The notes beneath the pieces were generated by a model. The model saw only the letters and a list, made by a program, of their open reading frames with translations, ran no database searches and was not told where the DNA came from. A stretch of DNA of 64,000 nucleotides from Clostridia bacterium (GTDB taxonomy: Bacteria; Bacillota; Clostridia; Oscillospirales; CAG-272): the NCBI GenBank assembly GCA_017428635.1, contig JAFRQK010000011.1, positions 31,623 through 95,622 of the forward strand, given 5' to 3'. Position numbers and translations under genes: made by a program. Below are positions 56,744 through 64,000 of the stretch, in pieces. Within the stretch, counting starts at the first letter, position 1, and each line of letters begins with the position of its first letter.

Positions 56744-59077
56744 TCAAGCTCCGAATTTTGCGTTCAGCGAAAGGTCTTTCTTGAAAGTGAAGATAACTTT
56801 TTCAAACGTCGATTCCTCGCCCGTCACGACGTCCCGGATACCGACGTGGAGAACGCCGATCAGCTTTCCTCCGTTTCCGAGTCCGCTGTAACCGTACGTA
56901 CTGTCGCGGAAACTCGTGAATTCCTCTTCATCGAAGAACATCTGGTACCGTGTCGTATCAATGCCCATATATTCGCCGAGAACGACGCGGGACATATTCT
57001 CCGGAGTCATCGTCACGCGTCCGCCGAGGGTGACGAAAATGCGCGTGTCTTCGAGATACTCGTCGGGAAGCTCGTAGATCCTGTCCATATACATCTGAAC
57101 GATGCTGTCGCGCTCGTACCAGTCGGGGACGACCCACGCCGTGTGATCCTCGTTGAGTTCGGTCTGACCGGGAGGCGTCAGCCCCGTCTTCGAGGCGTCG
57201 GCGGGATAATTCGTGACGAAGTCGTCGCGGGAGTAAAGCGAGTCGAGCCACGCGATCCTGTCGCGCGCCCAGTTTTCCATATATACGACGTTCTCGTAGC
57301 AGGAGTTGAAACGAAGGGTCTTCGGAGGCGCTCCGCCGCCGATGTCGGTGTGAAGGATGTCCCAGATCTCGAAGTTCTTCTCGAACGCCGCCATGTTGTA
57401 GTAGATCGGTTTCAACTCCTCCGTCAGAACGTCGAGAAGCGTGTCTTTTATTTCCGCCCATCGGTCTTTCGCGAGTTGACGGAACCAGCCGTGCGACATG
57501 AGCGCGGCGTACCAGATATTGGAGTCGCCCGAATAGTTGCCGGATGCGCTGATCTTGTGACCGGCGAACATGCCGGAGGTCGACGTCTGCGCGGCGTTGT
57601 TTCCGAACGCGCCGTCGAGGTCCCAAACCGGTCCGAAATAGAGTTTGCCGTTCGGCTCCTTGAAGTACATATACACGCTGCCCGTCCCGACGTCCGTCTC
57701 GCGGTAGACCTCGTTGACGAGGTACATATCGACGGCGGAGGCGAGATCGACGCACGATTCGATCTTATCCCGGTCTCCTTCGCAGATCACGTTATAGACC
57801 GTCTCGAGGTGGCACTTCATCGCCACGACCTGATCGGTGTTCAAAAAGTCGGTCTTGATCGTGTATTTCGAGCCCATCGATTTGAAGTAGTCGACGTAGT
57901 ATTCTCCGCCGGACCAGAAATCGAGCTCGAGCAGGAATCCGATATCCTCTTTCTCTCCGTCGTCGACGGGAACCCTTCCCTTCTTCGCCTCGACCTGCTC
58001 CGCGAGCATATAGATACCGCGGTACTCACCGTTGAGGTAAAGTTCTATCATCTCGGAATACGGAGTCCACTCGATCCCGCTCACGGCGCGGGCCATCCGG
58101 TAGCCGATATGGTTGCGGACGAGAGCGCGGTCGAAGTGGCACGCTATCAGCGTCCAGTCCTTCGCCTTCGTGTCGCATTCGCTTCCCTCGGTCAGACAGA
58201 TCTTCGACGGGAATTTGAGTTTATACGATTTTTTGTCGACGCGCCACGCTGTGTTTCCTCTTCCGCGGATGTTCACCTCGTCGACGGAGATCGATCTGCC
58301 GTCGGGCGCTTCGAGAGAGAACGCGGTCTTGATGTATTCTTCTTTCGACTCGACGTCGCGTCCCGTCTCGGTGTCGATCCTGACTACGGGCAGCGGCGAC
58401 GCGTATTTTTTCTCCTCCGCGATGATATTCGCGAGCCGTACCGCGATCGCGGCGATCTCCGCGCGGGTGACGGGAGCCTTCGGCCTGAACGTGCCGCCCG
58501 GGTCGCCCTTCATCAGCCCCGACGTTCTCGCGGAGTCAAGCTCCGCCGCGTACCACGCGTTCGCGGGAACGTCGCGGAACGAATCCGGAGCGTCCGGATC
58601 GGGGACCGTGGAGATTCCCTCTCCTTTGATGAAGCGGTCGATGAGCGCCGCCGTCTCGCATCTCGAGATCACCGCTCTCGGTCTGAACGTGCCGTCCGGA
58701 TAGTCGGTGACGTATCCTTTGGCAGCCGCCCACGCGACGTAAGGAGCGAACCATTCTCCGGCTCCGACGTCGGAGAACGGGAGGTCGCCTTCTTTTATCT
58801 CGCCCGCCTCCTCGCCGGAAAGGCGCATGAGTACGGCGACGAATTCTGCGCGGGTCGACGATCCCTTCGGGTCGAAGCGGCCGCCCCCCTTGCCCTGCAT
58901 AATGCCGAGTTCGCAGGCGGAAAAAACGTATTCATAATACCATTCGCCTGCGGGAACGTCCGAAAACCCGACCGTAACGACGGGTAGTTCATCCGTTTCC
59001 GGTTCTGTCAAAGCGCTTGCGGGAATTACCGTGAAGACAAACAATGCGGTCAGCAAAAAACAAACAAGTTTTTTCAT
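56744..59077 (-). CDS. SLH-anchored CotH kinase family protein
   Basis: A 777-residue secreted protein. Signal peptide about 1-22; three SLH repeats at about 35-220 (GFSDVPAGEWYYEYVFSAC, FSDVGAGEWFAPYVAWAA, FRDVPANAWYAAELDSA); then a CotH domain with NIRGRGNTAW, KKSYKLKF, CHFDRALVRNHIGYRMA, LYLNGEYRGIYMLAEQVE and VWDLDGAFGN. CotH proteins are atypical kinases that phosphorylate spore coat or other exported proteins. A C-terminal beta domain of about 110 residues is unassigned. ATG 59077 has GGAAGG upstream. Confidence 0.88.
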   Translation of the reverse strand: MKKLVCFLLTALFVFTVIPASALTEPETDELPVVTVGFSDVPAGEWYYEYVFSACELGIMQGKGGGRFDPKGSSTRAEFVAVLMRLSGEEAGEIKEGDLPFSDVGAGEWFAPYVAWAAAKGYVTDYPDGTFRPRAVISRCETAALIDRFIKGEGISTVPDPDAPDSFRDVPANAWYAAELDSARTSGLMKGDPGGTFRPKAPVTRAEIAAIAVRLANIIAEEKKYASPLPVVRIDTETGRDVESKEEYIKTAFSLEAPDGRSISVDEVNIRGRGNTAWRVDKKSYKLKFPSKICLTEGSECDTKAKDWTLIACHFDRALVRNHIGYRMARAVSGIEWTPYSEMIELYLNGEYRGIYMLAEQVEAKKGRVPVDDGEKEDIGFLLELDFWSGGEYYVDYFKSMGSKYTIKTDFLNTDQVVAMKCHLETVYNVICEGDRDKIESCVDLASAVDMYLVNEVYRETDVGTGSVYMYFKEPNGKLYFGPVWDLDGAFGNNAAQTSTSGMFAGHKISASGNYSGDSNIWYAALMSHGWFRQLAKDRWAEIKDTLLDVLTEELKPIYYNMAAFEKNFEIWDILHTDIGGGAPPKTLRFNSCYENVVYMENWARDRIAWLDSLYSRDDFVTNYPADASKTGLTPPGQTELNEDHTAWVVPDWYERDSIVQMYMDRIYELPDEYLEDTRIFVTLGGRVTMTPENMSRVVLGEYMGIDTTRYQMFFDEEEFTSFRDSTYGYSGLGNGGKLIGVLHVGIRDVVTGEESTFEKVIFTFKKDLSLNAKFGA

Positions 59078-59161
59078 TTTTTCAGCCTTCCGTTTACGGA
59101 TTTCCATTTTATTATACACGAGGCTTCCCCCGACGGGGTGAATGAATTGTTAATAATCGCA

Positions 59162-59195
59162 ATAAAAGGACCGCCGCGGCTGACGCCGCGGCGGT
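59162..59195 (-). terminator. Terminator after the lipoprotein gene
   Basis: CCGCCGCGGC with GCCGCGGCGG around TGAC, followed on the minus strand by TCCTTTTATT. Confidence 0.8.
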
Positions 59196-59214
59196 ACGTT
59201 ACGGACTGATCTTA

Positions 59215-60048
59215 TTATTTGAACGCGGTCTCGACCCAAACGGCGTCGAATTTGCCGTCCGGCGCGTTCTTGTCGGAGAAGAGAGCGTAGAAAGGCTCGC
59301 CCTTCGCTTCGGGATCGAAGCCGATCGCATAGAACTCATACTCGTCCTTATCGGTAAGGCCGGTCAGTTCGCGGAAGAAATCCTCTACCGCCTCTGCGGT
59401 GTATTCTCCCTCGTATCCCTCGTATGCGGGAACGTCGTCGGAGATGGCGACCTCGTTGAGTTTGACGTATGAAGCCTTCATCGTCGGGTTACCGTCCTCG
59501 GGGCAGGTGCCGAGCACGCCGTCCGGATAGATCTCGGACGCGGGGAGACACTTGCGGAACGAGAACGAGATCTCGACCGTAACTTCTTCGCCAGTAGCGG
59601 AGTTGGAGAACGTAACGTTCACGGGTTCCGCCCAGTAAAAGCCGACCCCGGTACCGCCGCCGCCGTCGCCGGCGCCCTGATAGTTCTCGACGAGAACGTC
59701 GTAATCGGCCTCGTCGATGTCGACCGAGCACGTGTCGGGAAGCTCAGCGGCGTCTTTGATGATCTTCATGATATTGTCGTACGTGAACGAAGCGCCCGTG
59801 TAGTTGAACATCATGTCGAGTTTGTTGTGGGTCACGCACATGTACTTTTCGAGGAACGCGTCTACCTTCTCCTGAAGGTTGACTTCTTCCGCCGGTTCGG
59901 TATCGGCTGCCGACTCCGTTGCCGCATCGGTAGCGGGAGCGGCGGTCGCGGACTCGGTCCCTTTAGTTTCTCCGCCGCCGTTCGCTCCGCAGGAAGCGAG
60001 AGCGAGAAGCATGATCATACCGAGGATGATCGCAACGATCTTTTTCAT
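59215..60048 (-). CDS. Putative lipoprotein of unknown function
   Basis: A 277-residue exported protein. The signal peptide ends in the lipobox LALASC (Cys21). A Thr/Ala/Glu-rich linker (about 25-58) leads to a folded domain I do not recognise (about 60-277), which includes a Gly-rich loop GAGDGGGGTGVGFYW. No close family comes to mind. Single-gene transcript. Confidence 0.8.
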   Translation of the reverse strand: MKKIVAIILGMIMLLALASCGANGGGETKGTESATAAPATDAATESAADTEPAEEVNLQEKVDAFLEKYMCVTHNKLDMMFNYTGASFTYDNIMKIIKDAAELPDTCSVDIDEADYDVLVENYQGAGDGGGGTGVGFYWAEPVNVTFSNSATGEEVTVEISFSFRKCLPASEIYPDGVLGTCPEDGNPTMKASYVKLNEVAISDDVPAYEGYEGEYTAEAVEDFFRELTGLTDKDEYEFYAIGFDPEAKGEPFYALFSDKNAPDGKFDAVWVETAFK

Positions 60049-60117
60049 TTTCTGTTTTTCTCCTTGAGAGTTGATTTTCGGCAGACGGAAAAACGGATCC
60101 GCCGTGCGCCATTGATT

Positions 60118-60146
60118 ATTATAGGCAAAGACTTCGGCGGTGTCAA
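60118..60146 (-). promoter_or_regulatory. Promoter of the lipoprotein gene
   Basis: Consensus TTGACA (60141-60146) and TATAAT (60118-60123) on the minus strand, spacing 17. Confidence 0.88.
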
Positions 60147-60168
60147 GAGGAGTTTGATTAACGAAATG

Positions 60169-60202
60169 TAAAAAAAGACGCGGCCGATATCCTGCCGCGT
60201 CC
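60169..60202 (-). terminator. Terminator after the zinc-ribbon gene
   Basis: GACGCGGC with GCCGCGTC (60077-type 8-bp stem at 60177-60184 and 60194-60201), then seven T on the minus strand. Confidence 0.78.
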
Positions 60203-60218
60203 ATTTCTTACCGTAAAC

Positions 60219-60839
60219 TTACGCCGTGGGCATATCCTGCGGATTCGCCTGTTCTACCGTGATAGCGAAGCCGCCTTTTGAAAAATGCGCCTTGCACCAC
60301 ACGTAGGGGTATTCCGGGCTGACCGTGAAAACGGGGTCGTTGCACTTGCGCGTCGTCGTATGCGTGACGTGAACTATATGCTGCCCGTACGGAACGCTTA
60401 TGCGGATGCTCTGCTTGTTGGCGAGGTGACCGAGAGGCGCGTCGTCGACGTACACTCCCATACCGACCGCGGCGCCCATCATGTTGCCCATACGGTAGAG
60501 CTGGATAAGACCGCCCGAGGGGAGCGGAGCGCCGCACGTCGGACAGGCAGTCTGAGGAACCTTCGAATCGAAGACGTGACCGGCGGAGCAGCGGTAGCGG
60601 ATCGGGATCCGCGAAAAATCGAACGGGATCGGCCTCATCCCCGGAGCGGACTGCGCGGCGGGCTGAGGTCGGGGCTGGGGTCGGGGCTGGGGCTGGGGTT
60701 GGGGCTGAGGCCGGGATAAAGGCCGCGCAGCAGGCTGAACGGGCGTTCCCCGGGGGACCGGCTCCTTTACCGGAGCGCCGCATTTGGCGCAGAAGCGGTC
60801 GCCTTCCTCCAGCTTCGTTCCGCATTTGACACAAAACAT
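60219..60839 (-). CDS. Zinc-ribbon protein with Pro/Gln-rich linker and PEGA-like domain
   Basis: A 206-residue protein. An N-terminal zinc ribbon (MFCVKCGTKLEEGDRFCAKCG) is followed by a PQPQPRPQ low-complexity linker (about 40-65), a second CSAGH...CPTCG ribbon (about 83-103) and a C-terminal beta domain with VYVDDAPLGHLANKQSIRISVPYG, similar to PEGA-type domains. No membrane segment. Function unknown. ATG 60839 has GGAGGTG upstream. Confidence 0.8.
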   Translation of the reverse strand: MFCVKCGTKLEEGDRFCAKCGAPVKEPVPRGTPVQPAARPLSRPQPQPQPQPRPQPRPQPAAQSAPGMRPIPFDFSRIPIRYRCSAGHVFDSKVPQTACPTCGAPLPSGGLIQLYRMGNMMGAAVGMGVYVDDAPLGHLANKQSIRISVPYGQHIVHVTHTTTRKCNDPVFTVSPEYPYVWCKAHFSKGGFAITVEQANPQDMPTA

Positions 60840-60876
60840 TTTTACACCTCCGGCGTCTTCGGATAATCCTGCAGAT

Positions 60877-60905
60877 ATGCTAACACGAAAGCGGGTGAAT
60901 GTCAA
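60877..60905 (-). promoter_or_regulatory. Promoter of the zinc-ribbon gene
   Basis: TTGACA (60900-60905) and TAGCAT (60877-60882) on the minus strand, spacing 17. Confidence 0.68.
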
Positions 60906-61017
60906 CGGTTTGCCCGCAATTTCGCGCACGATAAGACCTTGCATTTCCGTCCGCGGTTTGATATACTGAAAACAGTATTCAAATGTTCTATTATTAAAAG
61001 AATTGAGGGAATTGGAA

Positions 61018-63594
61018 ATGAAAAGATTACTTTCCGCTATCCTTGCCGCCATGTTATTCGCGGCGGCCGCGATCGCCCTGCCCGCGTCGGCGGCGTCGTT
61101 TTCAGACGTCGAGCCCGGGCGCTGGAGCGAGGCCTCCGTCTATTACGCCGTGGAAAACGGCTATATGAACGGCGTAGGAAGCGGAAGGTTCGATCCGGCC
61201 GGCCGCCTGACAAGAGGAATGGTCGCCACCGTTCTTTGGAGGCGTCAGGGCGAGCCGAAGCCGACGGAGGCGAGCGGCTTTACCGACGTCCCGGACGGCA
61301 AGTGGTACTCGAACGCCGTCGCGTGGGCGAAGGAAGCAGGCGTTGTCAACGGGCTGACGGAGACGACTTTCGGACCGGACAGACACATAACGAGAGAACA
61401 GCTCGCGACCATGCTGTTCAGGTTTTCTTCCGAGCTCGTTCCCGACGCGGGCGAACGGGCTGACCTGTCCGTGTTCTCCGACCGCGCGAAAGTGAGCGGT
61501 TGGGCGAAAGAACCCCTCGAGTGGGCAGTAGGCGCGGGCCTTTTGAAAGGCACCGGCGGGAACAGACTGGATCCCGGCGGATATGCGACCAGAGAGCAGT
61601 TCGCGGCGATAATCGAAAGATTCGACACGTATGCCGATAACGCTGAGCAGCCGCTCGTGAAAGCGGATTTCTACGTTTCCCCGACCGGCGACGACAGTTG
61701 GAGCGGATCGTTCTCGCGCCCGTTCCGTACGATCGGACGCGCGGCGCTTGCGGTCCGTGAGATCGAAAAGACCGCGCAGCGCGGCGGCGTCACCGTCGCC
61801 GTCAGAGCCGGAGAGTACGTTCTCTTCGATCCCGATCTGTGCGCGGCTGACTCCGGCACGGAAGAGTGCCCCGTATCGTACGTGGAATACGGCGACGGGA
61901 ACGTCGTCCTGACCGACGGCTTTGCGGTCGGTCCCGACCGTTTTGAAGAACTGGACCCGGAGGAGACGGAGTTCTTCGGAAAGGCGGCGTCTCATATCAG
62001 GAAAGCCGATATCTCGGGGGCGCTTCCCGCCGACGCGAAATACGCCGTGTATTCGGTGACTGCAGACGGGGGCGAACTGTGGCCCGCCCGTTACCCCAAT
62101 AAATACGAGGACGGCGAAGAGTATTTATTCCCCGAGGCGGTCGACGTATCCGGTACGGCGACCATGTTCATCAAAAACCCCTTTTTGTCAAGCCATCTTT
62201 CAAAGTATTCGTCTCTCGACGGCGTCACGGTATGCGGGAATCTCTGCTACTCGATCTATTTTGAAAATATTGACGTCGGATCTTACGACAAAGAAACGAA
62301 GACCGTCACGGTCGCCGATCCGCGCGAGCTGAGATCCTACCCGTGGTTCGGCGGTTTCAGATACGTGACGGGCGATGACGGAACGGTCGACGCGGAAAAA
62401 ACCTGCGTAAAGGTCAACGCATATATCGCCGGCGCTCCGGAAGAACTCGATATGAAAGGCGAATTCTGCGTCGACGCGAAAACGGGAACGCTCTACGTTT
62501 ACGAACCGGACGGGACTCTGACGTTCAAGGCGGCGGAGCCTCCTTACAATACGGCGGCGAAGAACGTGATCTTCTTCGGCACTCCGATCGGATCCTCCCC
62601 GAAAAAAGAGGAATATGAAACTCCCGTCGTCTACCTCGACAAAGAGGGGGACGAAGGGTTCCGCGTTCTCAATCTCTCCGATCCGCAGCTTTCCGACGGA
62701 GAATGGGACGGCGAGGCCGGACGGATACTGACCGAAACGGTCAAGGAACTCGTCAGGACCGAGTCGCCCGACCTCATCACGGTCTCGGGAGACCTCGCGT
62801 GGGGCACGTCGTACGTTTCCTGCGCAAATCTCGCCGATCTCCTCGCGGAGACCGGAGTGCCGTGGGCTTTCGTCCTCGGAAATCACGACCATGAAATAAG
62901 CGACGAGGGTTTGGTCGAAAAGATTGGCTTACTGACCTCGCGCGACGGATGTCTCTTCGAGTGGGGCGATCCCGACCTGGGATGCGGAAATTACGTGATC
63001 GTGCTCCGCCTGAACGGCGCGCCCGTCCACGCGGTCATCATGATGGACTCTCACGACCACGTGGATTACATAGACGATGAAGGCGAAGCGCATTACTGTT
63101 ACGCCGACTTCTCGGAAGAGCAGATCGGATGGTACGGCGACGTTTGCGATATGCTGACGGGGATGGGAGTGACGGAATCCACGATGATCTGCCATATCCC
63201 CTGCTATACGTACAGAGACGCCTTCGCGGCGGCGCTTCTGCCGGGGATCGACCCGAAGAGCGTCCCCGCAGGAGACGGAATGCAGGTCGGCTGCTGGGCG
63301 CCGGGATACGAGGATTCGTTCGGCGTGATGCACGAGAGCGGGATCGCCTCGGCGGACAGAGACAACGGTTTCTTTGACGCGGTACTCGCTCACGGAAACA
63401 CGAAGACGCTCATAGCCGGCCACGATCACGTCAGCTGCTTCTCGATCCCTTACCGCGGCGTGCGTCTCGTCTACTCGCTCAAAGCGGGCTCCGGCTGCTA
63501 CTGGGAGCGCGAGATGAGCGGCGGCACGATGATCGACGTTTCACCCGCCGGCGCCGCGACGGTAAGACACCATTATATCTACGTCGCTCCCTGA
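61018..63594 (+). CDS. SLH-anchored beta-helix/metallophosphoesterase surface protein (paralogue B)
   Basis: An 858-residue secreted protein with the same order as paralogue A: signal peptide (1-26), three SLH repeats (about 27-205), a beta-helix-like part opening KADFYVSPTGDDSWSGSFS, and a metallophosphoesterase domain with LNLSDPQLSDG, VSGDLAWG, LGNHDHE, CHIPCYTYRDAF and AGHDHVS. Here too the first metal motif is DPQ. ATG 61018 has GAGGG nine bases upstream; the frame opens earlier from a TTG. The next gene starts 37 bases after its stop on the same strand, so the two form a tandem pair. Confidence 0.86.
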   Translation: MKRLLSAILAAMLFAAAAIALPASAASFSDVEPGRWSEASVYYAVENGYMNGVGSGRFDPAGRLTRGMVATVLWRRQGEPKPTEASGFTDVPDGKWYSNAVAWAKEAGVVNGLTETTFGPDRHITREQLATMLFRFSSELVPDAGERADLSVFSDRAKVSGWAKEPLEWAVGAGLLKGTGGNRLDPGGYATREQFAAIIERFDTYADNAEQPLVKADFYVSPTGDDSWSGSFSRPFRTIGRAALAVREIEKTAQRGGVTVAVRAGEYVLFDPDLCAADSGTEECPVSYVEYGDGNVVLTDGFAVGPDRFEELDPEETEFFGKAASHIRKADISGALPADAKYAVYSVTADGGELWPARYPNKYEDGEEYLFPEAVDVSGTATMFIKNPFLSSHLSKYSSLDGVTVCGNLCYSIYFENIDVGSYDKETKTVTVADPRELRSYPWFGGFRYVTGDDGTVDAEKTCVKVNAYIAGAPEELDMKGEFCVDAKTGTLYVYEPDGTLTFKAAEPPYNTAAKNVIFFGTPIGSSPKKEEYETPVVYLDKEGDEGFRVLNLSDPQLSDGEWDGEAGRILTETVKELVRTESPDLITVSGDLAWGTSYVSCANLADLLAETGVPWAFVLGNHDHEISDEGLVEKIGLLTSRDGCLFEWGDPDLGCGNYVIVLRLNGAPVHAVIMMDSHDHVDYIDDEGEAHYCYADFSEEQIGWYGDVCDMLTGMGVTESTMICHIPCYTYRDAFAAALLPGIDPKSVPAGDGMQVGCWAPGYEDSFGVMHESGIASADRDNGFFDAVLAHGNTKTLIAGHDHVSCFSIPYRGVRLVYSLKAGSGCYWEREMSGGTMIDVSPAGAATVRHHYIYVAP

Positions 63595-63631
63595 TCCGGG
63601 ATAATCATACGTTTGCAGAAGGTGATCGGCC

Positions 63632-64000
63632 ATGAAACGGTTCTTATCATTCCTTATATCGGCATTGATGCTCGCCGCGGCGCTTGCCGCCGCGATACCC
63701 GCGTCGGCAAAAGGTCTCTTTCCCGACGTTGAAGACGGACGCTGGAGCGCGGCGTCGATCAGGTACGCCGTCAACAAAGGCTATATGAACGGCGTCGGGG
63801 ACGGGAAGTTCGACCCCTCGGGTCCCCTGACCCGCGCGATGGTCGCGACCGTCCTTTGGCGCCGCGAGGGTTCACCCGCTCCCGCCGCTCCGAGCGGATT
63901 CGAGGACGTACCCGAAGGCAAGTGGTACACGGACGCCGTGGCGTGGGCGAAAGAGACGGGTATCGTCAACGGGCTCACCCCGACTACGTTCGGCCCGAAC
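63632..64000 (+). CDS. SLH-domain surface protein, N-terminal part (paralogue C, runs off the window)
   Basis: The first 123 codons are present. A signal peptide (MKRFLSFLISALMLAAALAAAIPASA) is followed by two SLH repeats, very like those of paralogue B (GRWSAASIRYAVNKGYMNGVG, then GKWYTDAVAWAKETGIVNGL). AAGGTGA precedes the ATG by six bases. From the match to paralogue B a metallophosphoesterase C-terminus is likely but not visible. Confidence 0.88.
   Translation, partial: MKRFLSFLISALMLAAALAAAIPASAKGLFPDVEDGRWSAASIRYAVNKGYMNGVGDGKFDPSGPLTRAMVATVLWRREGSPAPAAPSGFEDVPEGKWYTDAVAWAKETGIVNGLTPTTFGPN

Noticed and set aside
56696-58987. 763-codon open frame antisense to the SLH-CotH gene
   Set aside because: Composition is Arg/Val/Asp-rich with no motif, and the opposite strand has clear signal peptide, SLH and CotH domains. 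Long antisense frames are expected in GC-rich genes.
60957-60984. Dyad TTTGATATACTG/CAGTATTCAAA before SLH paralogue B as an operator
   Set aside because: One arm has a bulge and no promoter boxes could be placed around it with confidence.

Overview
The window looks like a chromosomal contig from a GC-rich, spore-forming member of the Clostridia (Bacillota), plausibly an uncultured gut or rumen lineage. The evidence is a clear SpoIIR, several S-layer-homology (SLH) surface proteins, a BMP-type nucleoside ABC transporter, FakA/FakB fatty-acid kinase parts, an L10-leader in front of rplJ, Gram-positive style Shine-Dalgarno sites and many GTG/TTG starts. I see no phage, no CRISPR array, no rRNA and no intact transposase. 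The one RNA gene is a tRNA-Thr(GGT). Most intergenic gaps are short and hold recognisable sigma-A type promoters and intrinsic terminators.

Layout. 1-7.4 kb: the end of an unknown gene, an ECF-transporter S component, pfkA, a small membrane protein, a PLP aminotransferase, obgE with a GNAT-like acyltransferase, and a sigma/anti-sigma pair. 7.4-13.3 kb: recG, the rplJ-rplL operon with its attenuated leader, rarA and a cytosolic 5'-nucleotidase. 13.4-16.4 kb: two CobW-like GTPases (one with a very long His/Asp tract, one fused to a DUF1980-like domain), then a self-contained DUF6442/XRE-regulator cassette with two operator palindromes. 16.4-23 kb: a secreted SLH metallophosphoesterase, spoIIR, a PTS-type IIC membrane protein, pgk and tpiA. 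23-29.2 kb: a PlsC-like acyltransferase, tRNA-Thr followed by a large perfect palindrome and a hairpin array, a cation/proton antiporter, Nif3, trmK, a DUF1858 protein and murA. 29.5-35.5 kb: a DUF3810 protease-like protein, an RluA-family pseudouridine synthase, a small unknown and a heterodimeric ABC exporter. 35.5-41 kb: a phospholipid-entry operon (fakA, fakB, GNAT-like, plsX, acpP) and an RDD protein.

41-52.7 kb: an oxidoreductase, then a two-part nucleoside uptake and salvage region on the minus strand. tdk, deoC, deoD and a phosphopentomutase-cytidine deaminase fusion form one operon. The BMP lipoprotein, ATPase, two permeases and a pyrimidine-nucleoside phosphorylase form the next. 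Together they import nucleosides, deaminate cytidine, phosphorolyse nucleosides and pass (deoxy)ribose phosphate to the triose pool, which pgk, tpiA and pfkA elsewhere in the window serve. 52.7-64 kb: a surface and export region with two full and one partial SLH metallophosphoesterase paralogues, an SLH-CotH kinase, an endonuclease/exonuclease/phosphatase-fold protein, a lipoprotein and a zinc-ribbon protein.

The most unusual items are non-coding. There are three modular hairpin arrays in different intergenic regions, one of them with a compensatory base change in its stem. A 28-bp-arm perfect palindrome runs from the tRNA-Thr 3' half through its terminator. A REPIN/MITE-like 102-bp inverted-repeat element sits directly beside one hairpin array. 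On the protein side the phosphopentomutase-cytidine deaminase fusion, the GTPase-DUF1980 fusion and the hexapeptide tail on ribosomal protein L10 stand out.
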